Shown here one piece after another: positions 52,639 through 61,930 of a stretch of DNA of 64,000 nucleotides. Made by a program: the position numbers and the translations under genes. Every line of letters begins with the position of its first letter. The first letter of the stretch is position 1. The stretch comes from Roseinatronobacter sp. S2 (GTDB taxonomy: Bacteria > Pseudomonadota > Alphaproteobacteria > Rhodobacterales > Rhodobacteraceae), in assembly GCF_029581395.1 (NCBI RefSeq), contig NZ_CP121115.1, positions 186,001 through 250,000 on the forward strand, in the 5' to 3' direction. Under the pieces are notes generated by a model. That model made no database searches and was not told where the DNA came from. It was given only the letters and a program-made list of their open reading frames with translations.

Positions 52639-53681
52639 ACTCCGGCCTCCTGCGGTTTTCCGATTGTCGTCAGCGGGCGCACCTCATCCGCGCGCCAGCA
52701 CGCTGATCGGTGGTCAGGGCCTATGGTTTCCATTGGCGGAACTTCGGTTGCGCATTTCGCAACAGCCATCGGGCAGCGTGGATGGAAGCGGCAGCCTTTG
52801 GGCGGGTCGGCAAGGTTCGGCGGGCGACCGTCAAGGGATGGTTTCTTGCTCAGATCCCCTATCCGCGGCAGGCTTGCGACAAGATGCGCCGTATAGGGGT
52901 GGCGCGGTGCGGTGAACAAGGTGCGCGTCGGCCCTTCCTCGACCAGCCTGCCCGCGTAAACGATGCCAATCCGGTCGGCGATATTGGCATGCACGCTCAT
53001 GTCATGGGTGACAAACACCACCGAAGATCCGATCTCGCGCTGCACATCGCGGATCATGGCCAGCACGTCCTTTTGCACAACCACATCCAGCGCTGTTGTC
53101 GGTTCATCCGCGATGATGAATTGCGGCCTGCACACTGTGGCCAGCGCAATGGTAACCCGCTGGCGCATCCCGCCCGACAATTCATGCGGATAGGAGTTCA
53201 AGACACGTTCGGGCAGGTTCAGCCGTTCCAGATGCTCACTGACCGCCAACCAGAACTGACGCTCGTTCAGGCCCATCGGGCGCAGGGCGAAATCACGAAA
53301 CGCCCGCCGGATTTTGCGCACCGGGTTCAGCACGCTCATGGACCCTTGCATGATATAGGACATGTTCTTCCAGCGGATTGCATCGACCTGTGCCTTGGTT
53401 GCGGCATAGGGATCGATGATCTTGTCGCCGAAACGGTAGGTCATGGAGCCGCCGACGATTTGCAATGGCGGTCTGATAGCGGCCGCGAAGGTCTTGATCA
53501 GCGATGTTTTGCCCGACGAACTTTCGCCAGCAATGCCATAGATTTCATTGCGGCGGATCGACATGGTCACATCATCCACCGCGCGCACTTCGCGTTCAAT
53601 CCCGAAATACCCCATTTTGTAATAGGCTTTCAGGCCTTTTACCGTCAGGACATCATCTGTTTGCGTTGTGGTCATGATCAT
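52635..53681 (-). CDS. Opp-type ABC transporter ATP-binding protein (OppD type)
   Basis: 348 residues. Walker A GESSSGKTS, signature LSGGMRQR, Walker B FIIADEPTTALD and the C-terminal oligopeptide motif with CRFHPRCP-type cysteines (KGCRFHPRCPMAVAKC) near residue 300, as in OppD/DppD. Coupled to OppC-type and OppF-type genes by 4-base overlaps. Confidence 0.93.
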   Translation of the reverse strand: MIMTTTQTDDVLTVKGLKAYYKMGYFGIEREVRAVDDVTMSIRRNEIYGIAGESSSGKTSLIKTFAAAIRPPLQIVGGSMTYRFGDKIIDPYAATKAQVDAIRWKNMSYIMQGSMSVLNPVRKIRRAFRDFALRPMGLNERQFWLAVSEHLERLNLPERVLNSYPHELSGGMRQRVTIALATVCRPQFIIADEPTTALDVVVQKDVLAMIRDVQREIGSSVVFVTHDMSVHANIADRIGIVYAGRLVEEGPTRTLFTAPRHPYTAHLVASLPRIGDLSKKPSLDGRPPNLADPPKGCRFHPRCPMAVAKCATEVPPMETIGPDHRSACWRADEVRPLTTIGKPQEAGV

Positions 53682-54535
53682 AGCCCCATTCTGCGCAACC
53701 GGCTGCGCGGGTCGATATATTCATTCAGCGACACGGCCAGCAGGAACAGCCCGATAAAGGTCATCACGATAAGGATCACCGGAATCACCAGCCACCACCA
53801 CACACCAACAACCATGGCGGAATGATTATTCGCCCAATACAGCGTCGTGCCGACCGTCGGGATGTTGATATTGGTGAAGCCCAGAACAGCCAGTGTCACT
53901 TCCAGCCCGATGGCCCAGATCATATTGGCCATCGCCGTCGAGAAAATGATAGGCATAACATAGGGCAGATGTTCCTGAAACATGATCTTGGGCGAACTCA
54001 TGCCCGAAAACACCGCGTGGCGGGTGAATTCGCGGTATCGCAGCCCCAACGCCACAGACCGGATCAGCCGCGCATCATAGGCCCAGCCAAGGCACGCCAT
54101 AAGGATCGCAAGATTAACTGTGTTCAGATCGTTGCGCATCACGAAATAGAACAACACAAGGATCGGAAAAATCGGCAGGGCCACGAAGATGTCGTTGAAA
54201 AACATCAAAATACGGTCGACCGGCCCGCCAAGATACCCCGACAAAAGCCCGATAGCGATCGAAATCATGCGGCTGAGAACCGCAACGGTCAACCCGAACA
54301 GCAGCGTGTTGCGAAAGGCAAAGGACAATTGCCAGAACATATCCTGACCACGCGAATTGGTGCCAAACCAATAATCCCGTGACGGCGGCTGATCAGGCGG
54401 CGCAACATAGATCATCGAGGGGTCGACAGGCGAGAATGCGGACAGGCACGCGAAGAACACCACAATCCCGACCAGTATCAGGCCAATTGCAAATTCGATA
54501 TTGAAGCGGATGAGGTCGCGGATGATGACGAACAT
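53678..54535 (-). CDS. Opp-type ABC transporter permease (OppC type)
   Basis: 285 residues: one N-terminal helix, then a periplasmic segment with WFGTNSRGQDMFWQLSFAF, the OppC/DppC hallmark, then five helices ending in an acidic-basic tail. It pairs with the OppB-type permease 4 bp upstream. Confidence 0.92.
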   Translation of the reverse strand: MFVIIRDLIRFNIEFAIGLILVGIVVFFACLSAFSPVDPSMIYVAPPDQPPSRDYWFGTNSRGQDMFWQLSFAFRNTLLFGLTVAVLSRMISIAIGLLSGYLGGPVDRILMFFNDIFVALPIFPILVLFYFVMRNDLNTVNLAILMACLGWAYDARLIRSVALGLRYREFTRHAVFSGMSSPKIMFQEHLPYVMPIIFSTAMANMIWAIGLEVTLAVLGFTNINIPTVGTTLYWANNHSAMVVGVWWWLVIPVILIVMTFIGLFLLAVSLNEYIDPRSRLRRMGL

Positions 54536-54539
54536 TTAT

Positions 54540-55550
54540 CTACTCCACCGTGATGCGAGGGTCGAGGATGGGATGCAACAGATCGACGATGAAGATTGCA
54601 CCGGCCACCGCCGTGATCGCAACCGTGGCCACCGCCAGCACCAGCGCATAATCGCCCGCATTCACTGCCGCGATCAGAAGCGAGCCAAGGCCCGGATAAC
54701 TGAACACCTCCTCGGTGATGACGGTGCCCGAGAAGATCGCGCCAAGGGTCATTGCAAGGGCCGTCAGTTGCGGGACCGCGGCATTGCGGATCACATAAGA
54801 CGCAACGATCGTGCGCTTGTTGACGCCCGCCAGTTCGGCATAGGTGACGTAATCTTCCGAAATGATATTGGACACCAGCGCGCGCATACCCAGAAACCAT
54901 GTGCCCAGCCCCACCAACACCAGCGACAGCGCCGGCAGAATTGCGTGCGACAGAACCGATCCGATGAAAGGCCAGTTCCAGCCGGGACGCACATTCATGG
55001 CAAACCCGCCAGAGATTGGCAGCACAGGCCAGACAAACCCAAAGACAATAAGCAAGATGAACGCGACAATGTAATACGGGATCGGCTGCAACCCCATCGC
55101 CACGATACCGACACCCTTGAGCACGCGGTTATTCTGGTAATACCCCGCAAGCCCGCCCAGAATGTTGCCAATCAGCCATGTGAACACGACCGCAGTTGCC
55201 AGCAGGCCCACTGTCCATGGCAGCGCGCGCATGACCAGCGTTGTGGCTGGCGTGGGAAAGGCAATCAGCGACGGGCCAAGATCAAGAACAACAATCCGGC
55301 GCCAGAAGTTGATAAACTTGCTCCAAAGCGGTTCTTCAATTCCGTAAAGCGCGGTCAGTGCGGCGCGCATATCGGCCACAGCCTCGGGGCTGAAATTCGA
55401 CCTGCCGGTGATCCGGTTGATGGCCTGTTCGACGGGATTGATCGGCGAAAGATGGGTGATCAGAAACGCGGCAGACACGCCAAAGAATATCACCGCAAGC
55501 AGTTGAACCGCTCTTTTGGTCACAAACAACAGGTAATTCTGCATTCTCAT
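54540..55550 (-). CDS. Opp-type ABC transporter permease (OppB type)
   Basis: 336 residues with six to seven helices; TVITEEVFSYPGLGSLLIAAV and the YPGLG loop are standard for OppB/DppB. There is a hairpin of 12 bp between it and the binding-protein gene, probably setting a lower expression for the membrane parts than for the binding protein. Confidence 0.92.
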   Translation of the reverse strand: MRMQNYLLFVTKRAVQLLAVIFFGVSAAFLITHLSPINPVEQAINRITGRSNFSPEAVADMRAALTALYGIEEPLWSKFINFWRRIVVLDLGPSLIAFPTPATTLVMRALPWTVGLLATAVVFTWLIGNILGGLAGYYQNNRVLKGVGIVAMGLQPIPYYIVAFILLIVFGFVWPVLPISGGFAMNVRPGWNWPFIGSVLSHAILPALSLVLVGLGTWFLGMRALVSNIISEDYVTYAELAGVNKRTIVASYVIRNAAVPQLTALAMTLGAIFSGTVITEEVFSYPGLGSLLIAAVNAGDYALVLAVATVAITAVAGAIFIVDLLHPILDPRITVE

Positions 55551-55608
55551 CCCTCTCGCACGACGCGCGGCCGATCAGGTGCAAGGCCGCCTTGGGGTGG
55601 GGGTGCAA

Positions 55609-55637
55609 ACCCGGACCGTTACACAAACGGTCCGGGT
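55609..55637 (-). terminator. Intra-operon hairpin downstream of the binding-protein gene
   Basis: ACCCGGACCGTT, a 5-base loop, AACGGTCCGGGT: a perfect 12-bp stem 23 bp past the binding-protein stop and 59 bp before the permease start. With no long T-run, it likely protects the binding-protein message or attenuates the permease genes. Confidence 0.75.
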
Positions 55638-55659
55638 CAGTTGGGGTGATCTGGCAGGG

Positions 55660-57561
55660 TCAGTTCCCTGCCCGCTCCAGCTGCGTCAGGATATACCGCG
55701 AATTCGACCAGTTGTTGACCGGGTTCGCATAGGGATTGTCCGCCGAAGGATATCCCGTCCAGTATCGTTCCGACATGACAGCAAAGACATTGTAGCTCAT
55801 CACCGGAATGATCGGCATTTCTTCGACCATCAGGCGCACGAATTCCAGTCCAAGCTCCAGATTGCGTGGATCGTCAAAGCCCGTGACACGCACTTCTTCA
55901 ATGATCCGGTCAAGTTCAGGGTGCTGCCAGCGCTGCCAGTTGCGCGCAGGCTGGATTTCGCCGGGGTCTGCCACATATTGCGAATGCCAGCTGTCCAGGA
56001 AATAGGACAGATCAGGGTGACCGCCCCATGTTTCCACACTCCACCAGATATAGCTGTCGTAATTCCCGGCATTGCGCTGGTCTGCATGGTCAGAGGCCAC
56101 GACAACATCGACCGCCACACCCGCCTGTGTCCAGTTCTGGGCGACCATTGTGCCAAGACGGTTGATCACGCCATCACCGGGGATCATCAGGGAAAACGCG
56201 AAGGGTTCGCCATTCGGCATGATCCAGTTATTGCCCTGACGGGTAAACCCCGCATTGGTCAGCAATTCGGTGGCCGCGTCAATGTCCTGGCGCCACCAGC
56301 CCTGACCAAACGCCGCGCGGATTTCCGCAGGATCACTTGGCACGGCATCGCCATATTGCGGGCGCACCATATCGGCAATGCCCAGCGTCAGGTCGGGATC
56401 ATAGGGCCGGATTACCGATGTGCCTGTATCAAGCTCGAACTCTGTCAGCCATTCGTTCATCGGGATGTGGTAATCCGTGGGGTGCGTCCCGGTTGGCGGG
56501 ATGGCGATGGCCGACATTGTCGCTGCACCACGATAGGACGCCATCGATATCGCGCGCCCGTCCAGCATCAGCGCCAGCGCCCAGCGGACATTGCGATCCT
56601 GAAACTTCTCGTTCTGGTGGTTGAAGATCACACTTGGAAGTGTCGGGTCCGGATGGGCGTAAGGAAAGCCCTCAAACCAGCCGCGCGCTGTCTCATCCTG
56701 CTGAACGATCGAAAACATGCCTTCGGGCGTCAGATCGTGGATCATATCCAGATTGCCGTTGCGCATCTCGATCAACCGGCGGTCTGTGGGGCCGCCGTCG
56801 CGGTAGATCACATATTGCGGGGCGGGTTCGCCAAATTCAGCCATGGCTGTGCGGTCCCAATCCTCGCGCTTTTCCCAGATATACCACGATCCGTTCGGGT
56901 CGTAGCTGTGCAGCGTATATGGCCCAAGCCCGACGGGCGGGTTGTTGTCGAAGGACAGCACGTCCTCGACATCCTCAAATATGTGCTTGGGCATGATCCA
57001 GGCCGCGTTCCAGCGCACCTTGAACACCGAATCAAACCGCGAATTGGGGGCCTGTAGCGTGAAATGGACGGTATAGTCATCAACCGCCTCGACGGTTTCA
57101 ACCTGCTGCGAGAACACGCCACTCCAGTTCATGCCGGGCGTGTCTGCCTGTTTTTCTACGGTGAAAACTACGTCATGCGCCGTGAATTCTACGCCATCAC
57201 TCCAGTACACACCGGGGCGCAGTTCTACCGTCATTTCCGTGTAATCATCATTGTAGATCGCAGGTCCGGTGGCCAGCGAATTATAGGTCACACCGTCGAT
57301 CCCTTCATTGGGGTCGATATACCAGAACGTGTCCATACTCAGCTGATGCAGCCCCGTGGTCCAGCCACCGCCCGCAGGCACCCAGATGTTGAACCACCCC
57401 GGATTTCGGATTGTGCCTTCGGGGTTTTGCAAGATCAGTGTCTGATCTCTCGGAATATCTTGCAGCGGTGGTGCTGCAGGTTCGTCTTGCGCCAGCACAG
57501 GTGTGCCAAGCAACGCAGCGGCAACGCCGGCGGACGCCAGAAACGCTTTCCAGTTACGCAT
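55660..57561 (-). CDS. Family 5 solute-binding protein of the Opp-type sugar transporter
   Basis: 633 residues from the second of two adjacent ATGs (57561), four to five bases from GGGAGGA; the first ATG is at 57564 and the frame opens to 57600. Signal peptide ends PVLAQ. SBP_bac_5 pattern: LRPGVYWSDGVEFTAHDVVFT, VGLGPYTLHSY and a long C-terminal lobe. It is longer than typical peptide-binding proteins (about 500-540), as in related binding proteins for oligosaccharides. It lies between GH51 and the Opp-type permeases. Confidence 0.9.
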   Translation of the reverse strand: MRNWKAFLASAGVAAALLGTPVLAQDEPAAPPLQDIPRDQTLILQNPEGTIRNPGWFNIWVPAGGGWTTGLHQLSMDTFWYIDPNEGIDGVTYNSLATGPAIYNDDYTEMTVELRPGVYWSDGVEFTAHDVVFTVEKQADTPGMNWSGVFSQQVETVEAVDDYTVHFTLQAPNSRFDSVFKVRWNAAWIMPKHIFEDVEDVLSFDNNPPVGLGPYTLHSYDPNGSWYIWEKREDWDRTAMAEFGEPAPQYVIYRDGGPTDRRLIEMRNGNLDMIHDLTPEGMFSIVQQDETARGWFEGFPYAHPDPTLPSVIFNHQNEKFQDRNVRWALALMLDGRAISMASYRGAATMSAIAIPPTGTHPTDYHIPMNEWLTEFELDTGTSVIRPYDPDLTLGIADMVRPQYGDAVPSDPAEIRAAFGQGWWRQDIDAATELLTNAGFTRQGNNWIMPNGEPFAFSLMIPGDGVINRLGTMVAQNWTQAGVAVDVVVASDHADQRNAGNYDSYIWWSVETWGGHPDLSYFLDSWHSQYVADPGEIQPARNWQRWQHPELDRIIEEVRVTGFDDPRNLELGLEFVRLMVEEMPIIPVMSYNVFAVMSERYWTGYPSADNPYANPVNNWSNSRYILTQLERAGN

Positions 57562-57651
57562 CATTTCCTCCCATTTTAATGGACGCCCCTCCGCATCCAT
57601 AGTGCAGTGTTACGTTCGATGGTTACTCTGTCAAATTATTTGGCGATATTC

Positions 57652-57712
57652 ACCCGATAATCTGATATGAAAAAACCTACGCTATTTTTACTGCTACCAG
57701 ACCCGATTATTG
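57652..57712. promoter_or_regulatory. ACCCGAT motif cluster upstream of the binding-protein gene
   Basis: ACCCGATAATC (57652-57662) and ACCCGATTATTG (57701-57712) on the plus strand, 49 bp apart. The second is identical over 12 bases to a minus-strand sequence at 59329-59340 in the GH51 promoter. A TTGACA (57634-57629, minus strand) lies between the first copy and the gene. Confidence 0.5.
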
Positions 57713-57736
57713 TGACATCGGGGCAAATAATTTTTA

Positions 57737-57775
57737 CCAAAACACCCCGCAAGCAGCTTGTTTCTGCCTGCGGGG
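57737..57775 (-). terminator. Terminator of the GH51 gene
   Basis: On the minus strand, CCCCGCAGGCAG, a 7-base loop, CTGCTTGCGGGG: a 12-bp stem with one wobble pair, followed by TGTTTTGG. It sits 10 bases after the arabinofuranosidase stop. Confidence 0.8.
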
Positions 57776-57785
57776 CGGACAAGAT

Positions 57786-59297
57786 TTACCGTCCCAGCCG
57801 GATCATCTGGTAGGAATAGGGTGCCAGCGCCGCTGTCAGCGTATCGCCATCAACTGCTGCACCCGCCCCTGCCTTCGGCGCAACCTCCTTCTGGTTGTCC
57901 GCGACATTTACCGCGCGCAGGTCATCATGTGTCATGACCTGATGGTCAATGACCTTCAGCCCGTCAAACCCTTGCAGGCTGATCGCAAGATCAACCGTTT
58001 CCGTGGCGTGGCGGTTGATTGCAAACACAGTCACCGTTCCGTCATCTTCATTATGGACGGCGGATACATCGGCAAAGGTCACGCCCTTGTAATTTTCGGT
58101 ATCATATGTCGGGCAATCGAAGGTCAGTTGCAGCGCCGTTCCCCGCCCGAAACGCGAGGCAAAATAATAGGGGTAGTAGATCGTCTGGCGCCAGGCATCC
58201 CCGCCTTTTTCGGTCATGATCGGCGCAATGACATTCACAAGCTGCGCGATGCAGGCAATTTTCACCACGTCGGAACGGCGGATAAACGTATTCAGAATCA
58301 GGCCAACCTGAAGCACATCCTCAAAGTTATAAATATCCTCCAGCAAGGCGGGCGCATGCGGCCAGCCCTGTTGCCCTTCAAGGATTTTGCGGTCCTGTTC
58401 GCGCGAATGATACCAGACATTCCATTCATCAAAGCAGATATAAATGTCCTTTTTCGAGCGCTTCTTGGCCTTGATAAAGTTGATCACACCCTGCACAGCA
58501 ACGATGTAATCATCAAGTTTATGGTTTAATGCCAGATAGTTGGCAGCATTGCCTTCGGGGTTACCAAAATACATGTGCAGTGAAATGTAATCGACAACAT
58601 CATAGGTGTGTTCCAGAACCGTCGCTTCCCATTGCGGGTAGGTCGGCATGTTGGAATGACTTGATCCGCACACGATCAGTTCCAGATCCTTGTCGAAGGC
58701 CCGCATGGCCTTGGCGGTTTCTGCGGCCAGTTTGCCGTATTCCACCGCGTCCTTATGGCCGATCTGCCAGGGGCCATCCATTTCATTGCCAAGGCACCAC
58801 ATCCGCACGTTCCACGGATCTTCGCGGCCATTGGCACGGCGCAGATCACTCCAGTAACTGCCGCCCGGATGGTTGACATATTCGACAAAATTGCGCGCTT
58901 CATCCAACCCGCGCGACCCAAGGTTCACCGCAAGCATCATCTGCGTATTGGTGCTGGCGCACCATTCGGCAAATTCGTGGATGCCCACCTCGTTGCTGTC
59001 CGACGTGTGCCACGCCAAATCCAGCCTGACGGGGCGGTTTTCTTTCGGCCCGATCCCGTCTTCCCAGTTATAGGCAGAAACAAAGTTGCCCCCCGGATAG
59101 CGCACGACCGGCACATCCAGCTCTTTCACCAGATCGATCACATCTTGCCGCATGCCGTTTTCATCGGCGGTCGGATGGTCCGGTTCATAAATGCCGGTAT
59201 AAATCGCCCGGCCCAAATGTTCGAGAAATGCCCCATACAGGCGGTCATCAATCTGCGCGACCTTGAACTGGCGATGCGCGATACCTGTGGCTTCCAT
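57786..59297 (-). CDS. abfA: Alpha-L-arabinofuranosidase, GH51
   Basis: Releases L-arabinose from arabino-oligosaccharides in the cytoplasm. 503 residues, typical GH51 length, no signal peptide. The acid/base glutamate is Glu172 in CLGNEMDGPW and the nucleophile Glu291 in ICFDEWNVWYHSR; VVRYPGGNFVSAYNWEDGIG and the C-terminal beta domain (DVSAVHNEDDGTVTVFAINR) are also as in characterised enzymes. The ribosome binding site is AAGGGGGG. An ArsR-like regulator precedes it, and the Opp-type importer follows. Confidence 0.96.
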   Translation of the reverse strand: MEATGIAHRQFKVAQIDDRLYGAFLEHLGRAIYTGIYEPDHPTADENGMRQDVIDLVKELDVPVVRYPGGNFVSAYNWEDGIGPKENRPVRLDLAWHTSDSNEVGIHEFAEWCASTNTQMMLAVNLGSRGLDEARNFVEYVNHPGGSYWSDLRRANGREDPWNVRMWCLGNEMDGPWQIGHKDAVEYGKLAAETAKAMRAFDKDLELIVCGSSHSNMPTYPQWEATVLEHTYDVVDYISLHMYFGNPEGNAANYLALNHKLDDYIVAVQGVINFIKAKKRSKKDIYICFDEWNVWYHSREQDRKILEGQQGWPHAPALLEDIYNFEDVLQVGLILNTFIRRSDVVKIACIAQLVNVIAPIMTEKGGDAWRQTIYYPYYFASRFGRGTALQLTFDCPTYDTENYKGVTFADVSAVHNEDDGTVTVFAINRHATETVDLAISLQGFDGLKVIDHQVMTHDDLRAVNVADNQKEVAPKAGAGAAVDGDTLTAALAPYSYQMIRLGR

Positions 59298-59326
59298 AAC
59301 TTCCCCCCTTATCGCCCCGAATAAAA

Positions 59327-59380
59327 CCCAATAATCGGGTGCATATCAGTTTTATGCGATACAAACAGAAGACCTGTCAA
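59327..59380 (-). promoter_or_regulatory. GH51 promoter with overlapping operator
   Basis: On the minus strand, TTGACA (59380-59375), an 18-base spacer, then CATAAA (59356-59351). The sequence ACCCGATTATTGGGT (59340-59326) lies just past the expected transcription start and is a short inverted repeat. It shares 12 bases with 57701-57712. A repressor bound here would block the promoter. Confidence 0.55.
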
Positions 59381-59427
59381 GAACTCTCTTGAAAGGTCGG
59401 GCGCGCAGGGGGGTTGGGGGGGGCGTG

Positions 59428-60357
59428 CTACGAGGCCGTTTCAAGCCGCATGACAATGTCCTGATCGTAATTGCCAAAACCGCGCCCGAAAATATTGATG
59501 CCACCCGGATGACGCGCATCATTGCTGATGCCCACGCGCAGACGTATCGAATGATGATCTGCCACATCCAGATCATCGAGGGTGACATCTGAAATCCGCA
59601 TCCCGTCGACAAACGTGCCCTGCCCGTTCACAGTGAAGGTCTTCAGCTTGCCATATTGCGAACCTTTCAGCTTCCACCAGTCGGGGGTGTAGACACCGCG
59701 CTTGTCACCGTAATCCCCCGGCGATGTCCATGTGCCCACTTCGGTGCTGTTCACCCAGACCGAAATATCCGAAGGCCAGTCCGCACTGGTTCCCGGCACT
59801 TCCGAACTAAGTTCCATCGAGAAGCTGACAGATTTAAGCGTGTCATGCATAAGGTTGACGTTATTGGGAAACTGATATTCGACATATCCGCGCGTGAACC
59901 AGATCAACCCCGCCCGCATGCGCCCCGGGTCCAGAAATGTTTCAGGCACATCCAGCAGCCCGATAATTCCGTCGGTGGTGCACAACCCGCAAGGTGCACT
60001 GACGGCGCAGCCCGTATACAGACCGATGGGCATCGCCACCTCGATTGCCGCTGTATCGACGGGCGCTTCCTCCGGTTTGAACGCGACAAGTATTTCATCA
60101 TAGACCATAAAACACATCTTCTGATTGCCCTTGCGCGCCTTATGCGTTTCGGTGCGCAACAGCCCCGCATCTTCCAGAATGGCAACATTCGATGACACGG
60201 TCGATTGCGGCAATGACAATGCTGTTGCAATGTCATTCACGTTCATTCCGCGTGATTTCTGGATAAGCTTCAGAATATTGACCCGCACATTCGATGCCAG
60301 CCCCTTCAGAACAGCCATGTCCTGCAACGGGTCGATCATGAGAAAATTACGTGCCAT
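59428..60357 (-). CDS. ArsR-like transcriptional regulator with large C-terminal domain
   Basis: 309 residues. N-terminal winged helix-turn-helix (about 10-80): LKGLASNVRVNILKLIQKS, MNVNDIATALSLPQSTVSSNVAILEDAGLL. The C-terminal 220 residues contain cysteines in GLYTGCAVSAPCGLC and a beta-rich part with SDISVWVNSTEVGTWTSPGDYGD that looks like a carbohydrate-binding jelly roll, so it may sense an arabinoside or another sugar. It is upstream of GH51 in the same direction. Confidence 0.82.
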   Translation of the reverse strand: MARNFLMIDPLQDMAVLKGLASNVRVNILKLIQKSRGMNVNDIATALSLPQSTVSSNVAILEDAGLLRTETHKARKGNQKMCFMVYDEILVAFKPEEAPVDTAAIEVAMPIGLYTGCAVSAPCGLCTTDGIIGLLDVPETFLDPGRMRAGLIWFTRGYVEYQFPNNVNLMHDTLKSVSFSMELSSEVPGTSADWPSDISVWVNSTEVGTWTSPGDYGDKRGVYTPDWWKLKGSQYGKLKTFTVNGQGTFVDGMRISDVTLDDLDVADHHSIRLRVGISNDARHPGGINIFGRGFGNYDQDIVMRLETAS

Positions 60358-60518
60358 TCAAATTTCCCGGTTCACTGTCAATATTGATGCTGAAAGCCAA
60401 GCCCGAAAGCCGTGACGACTTGATCAGGCGGCGGATAGCAAGGTGCTTGATCGCGTCCCTGATTGCAATCCCTTAAAGAATTGCCGCCCCGCAGCCGCGG
60501 CAGGCCCGCCTCATACCA

Positions 60519-60908
60519 TCACGGGCAGGACGTATGCCGCCATCTGGCCATGCACCCCTGTTCATCGAACCCGATATAGGCCGCGTTTTCCGCATCGGTC
60601 GAAAACGGCAACGGGGGCGACACCTCAATATGCAGCCAGCCTGACAGTCCGGCCGGCGCATGGCACCACGAAACCCCGTCAAGCGCGCCCCTATACCATC
60701 CGCGCGCGTCCGCCGCAGCAATCACCGCATCGCGCGATATGCAGCCATCATAGGCCAGATCCGCGAAGAAATCCGCCCGCGCAAGGGTATGGGCTTCGGT
60801 TGACGCATCCAGCGCGAAGAAATCCATCTGGCGAATTTCACGCCAGACAAGCAGCGCCAACAAGACCCACGGCACGGCAATCAGCGACAGCTTCAGCGCG
60901 CGCCACAT
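60519..60908 (-). CDS. Small membrane-anchored protein, unknown
   Basis: 129 residues from the ATG overlapping the M48 gene's stop (MWRALKLSL); the upstream frame to 60986 is a shadow. One N-terminal helix (about 5-22) and a soluble part with four cysteines (AYDGCISRDAV, GVSWCHAPAG, DEQGCMARW and the C-terminal SCP), likely outside the cytoplasm. Translational coupling to the metalloprotease suggests a partner or substrate. Confidence 0.65.
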   Translation of the reverse strand: MWRALKLSLIAVPWVLLALLVWREIRQMDFFALDASTEAHTLARADFFADLAYDGCISRDAVIAAADARGWYRGALDGVSWCHAPAGLSGWLHIEVSPPLPFSTDAENAAYIGFDEQGCMARWRHTSCP

Positions 60909-61930
60909 CAGTGCGCGCCGATCATGCGTATTTGTTCGCGGATCACCTCGACCCGTCGTTCGTGGCTGGGGTGCGAACTGCCCCATGATGGCAGCGGATC
61001 GTTTAGCCCCATTTCGGTCAGGTGATCGAAGAACCGCACAAGACCATGCGGATCGAACCCCGCGCGATGCACGATATCAACCGCGAAGGCATCCGCTTCG
61101 AATTCATGTTCGCGCGAATAGGCAAGCTGCAACAGCAGGTTGCCTTCCAGCAGCAGCGATTCCAGCACCGGTCCGGTATCGCCCGCAAGAAACCCTACCA
61201 CGGCATAGATGCCAAGCGCACGGTAGATCTGTCGCAGGCTGTGGCGGTGGGTAACATGGCCGATTTCATGCCCCATCACGCCCGCGATCATGTCGGGATC
61301 ATCTGACAGGCGCACCAGTTCATCGGTCAGCACGATGGTCCCCCCCGGCATCGCGAAGGCATTCGGCCCCATTGGACCGCTGCGGAATTTCAGCCGCATG
61401 GGGGTGTGCCCCTCGTCCGCGGTCAGCGCGTTGGTCAGGCGGTCAAAGTCATTCTGCAATGCGGCTTGTTCGTCAGTGGCAAGGCTGGTTGGTTCCAGCA
61501 CGAAGCGGTCCATGCTGCGCAGGGTATGCTCGTCCAGTATGCGCGCCAGATTGGGCGGTGTCAGCCAGACAGCCACCGCCACCAGCACCCCCACGCCATA
61601 GCGCCACACGACCCATACGGCCAGCATCGTGGCCAGCACAAACCCTGCCAGCCGTGGGCGGAAGGCTTCGGCGCGGTGCAGCGTGTTGTCTGCGGGGTTC
61701 AACGCGTCCAGCGCATCCAGCTGGTCCGTTTCAAACAGCGCCCCGTCCGGCAGCGTCACGCGGCGCGGCGTGCGCCCGACAGGGGCCGCAAAACGAAAGT
61801 CTGACACCGCACCTGTGGCAATATCCGTGCCGTCCGCCGCCAACAGCCTGAAGCGATCCCCTTTGCACACAAGGATCGCTTCATGCATGCGAGAGCTGCC
61901 CGCATAGGTCAGCCGACCCTTTATCGTCAT
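60908..61930 (-). CDS. M48-family zinc metalloprotease
   Basis: 340 residues. N-terminal SH3-like half (1-90), a hydrophobic segment (about 96-123), then the peptidase domain with HEIGH at 221-225 and the third ligand glutamate in EHEFEADAFAVD. The pattern is of HtpX/Oma1-type membrane proteases. It overlaps the DUF898 gene upstream and the small membrane protein downstream; DUF898-M48 pairs are common in proteobacteria. Confidence 0.92.
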   Translation of the reverse strand: MTIKGRLTYAGSSRMHEAILVCKGDRFRLLAADGTDIATGAVSDFRFAAPVGRTPRRVTLPDGALFETDQLDALDALNPADNTLHRAEAFRPRLAGFVLATMLAVWVVWRYGVGVLVAVAVWLTPPNLARILDEHTLRSMDRFVLEPTSLATDEQAALQNDFDRLTNALTADEGHTPMRLKFRSGPMGPNAFAMPGGTIVLTDELVRLSDDPDMIAGVMGHEIGHVTHRHSLRQIYRALGIYAVVGFLAGDTGPVLESLLLEGNLLLQLAYSREHEFEADAFAVDIVHRAGFDPHGLVRFFDHLTEMGLNDPLPSWGSSHPSHERRVEVIREQIRMIGAH

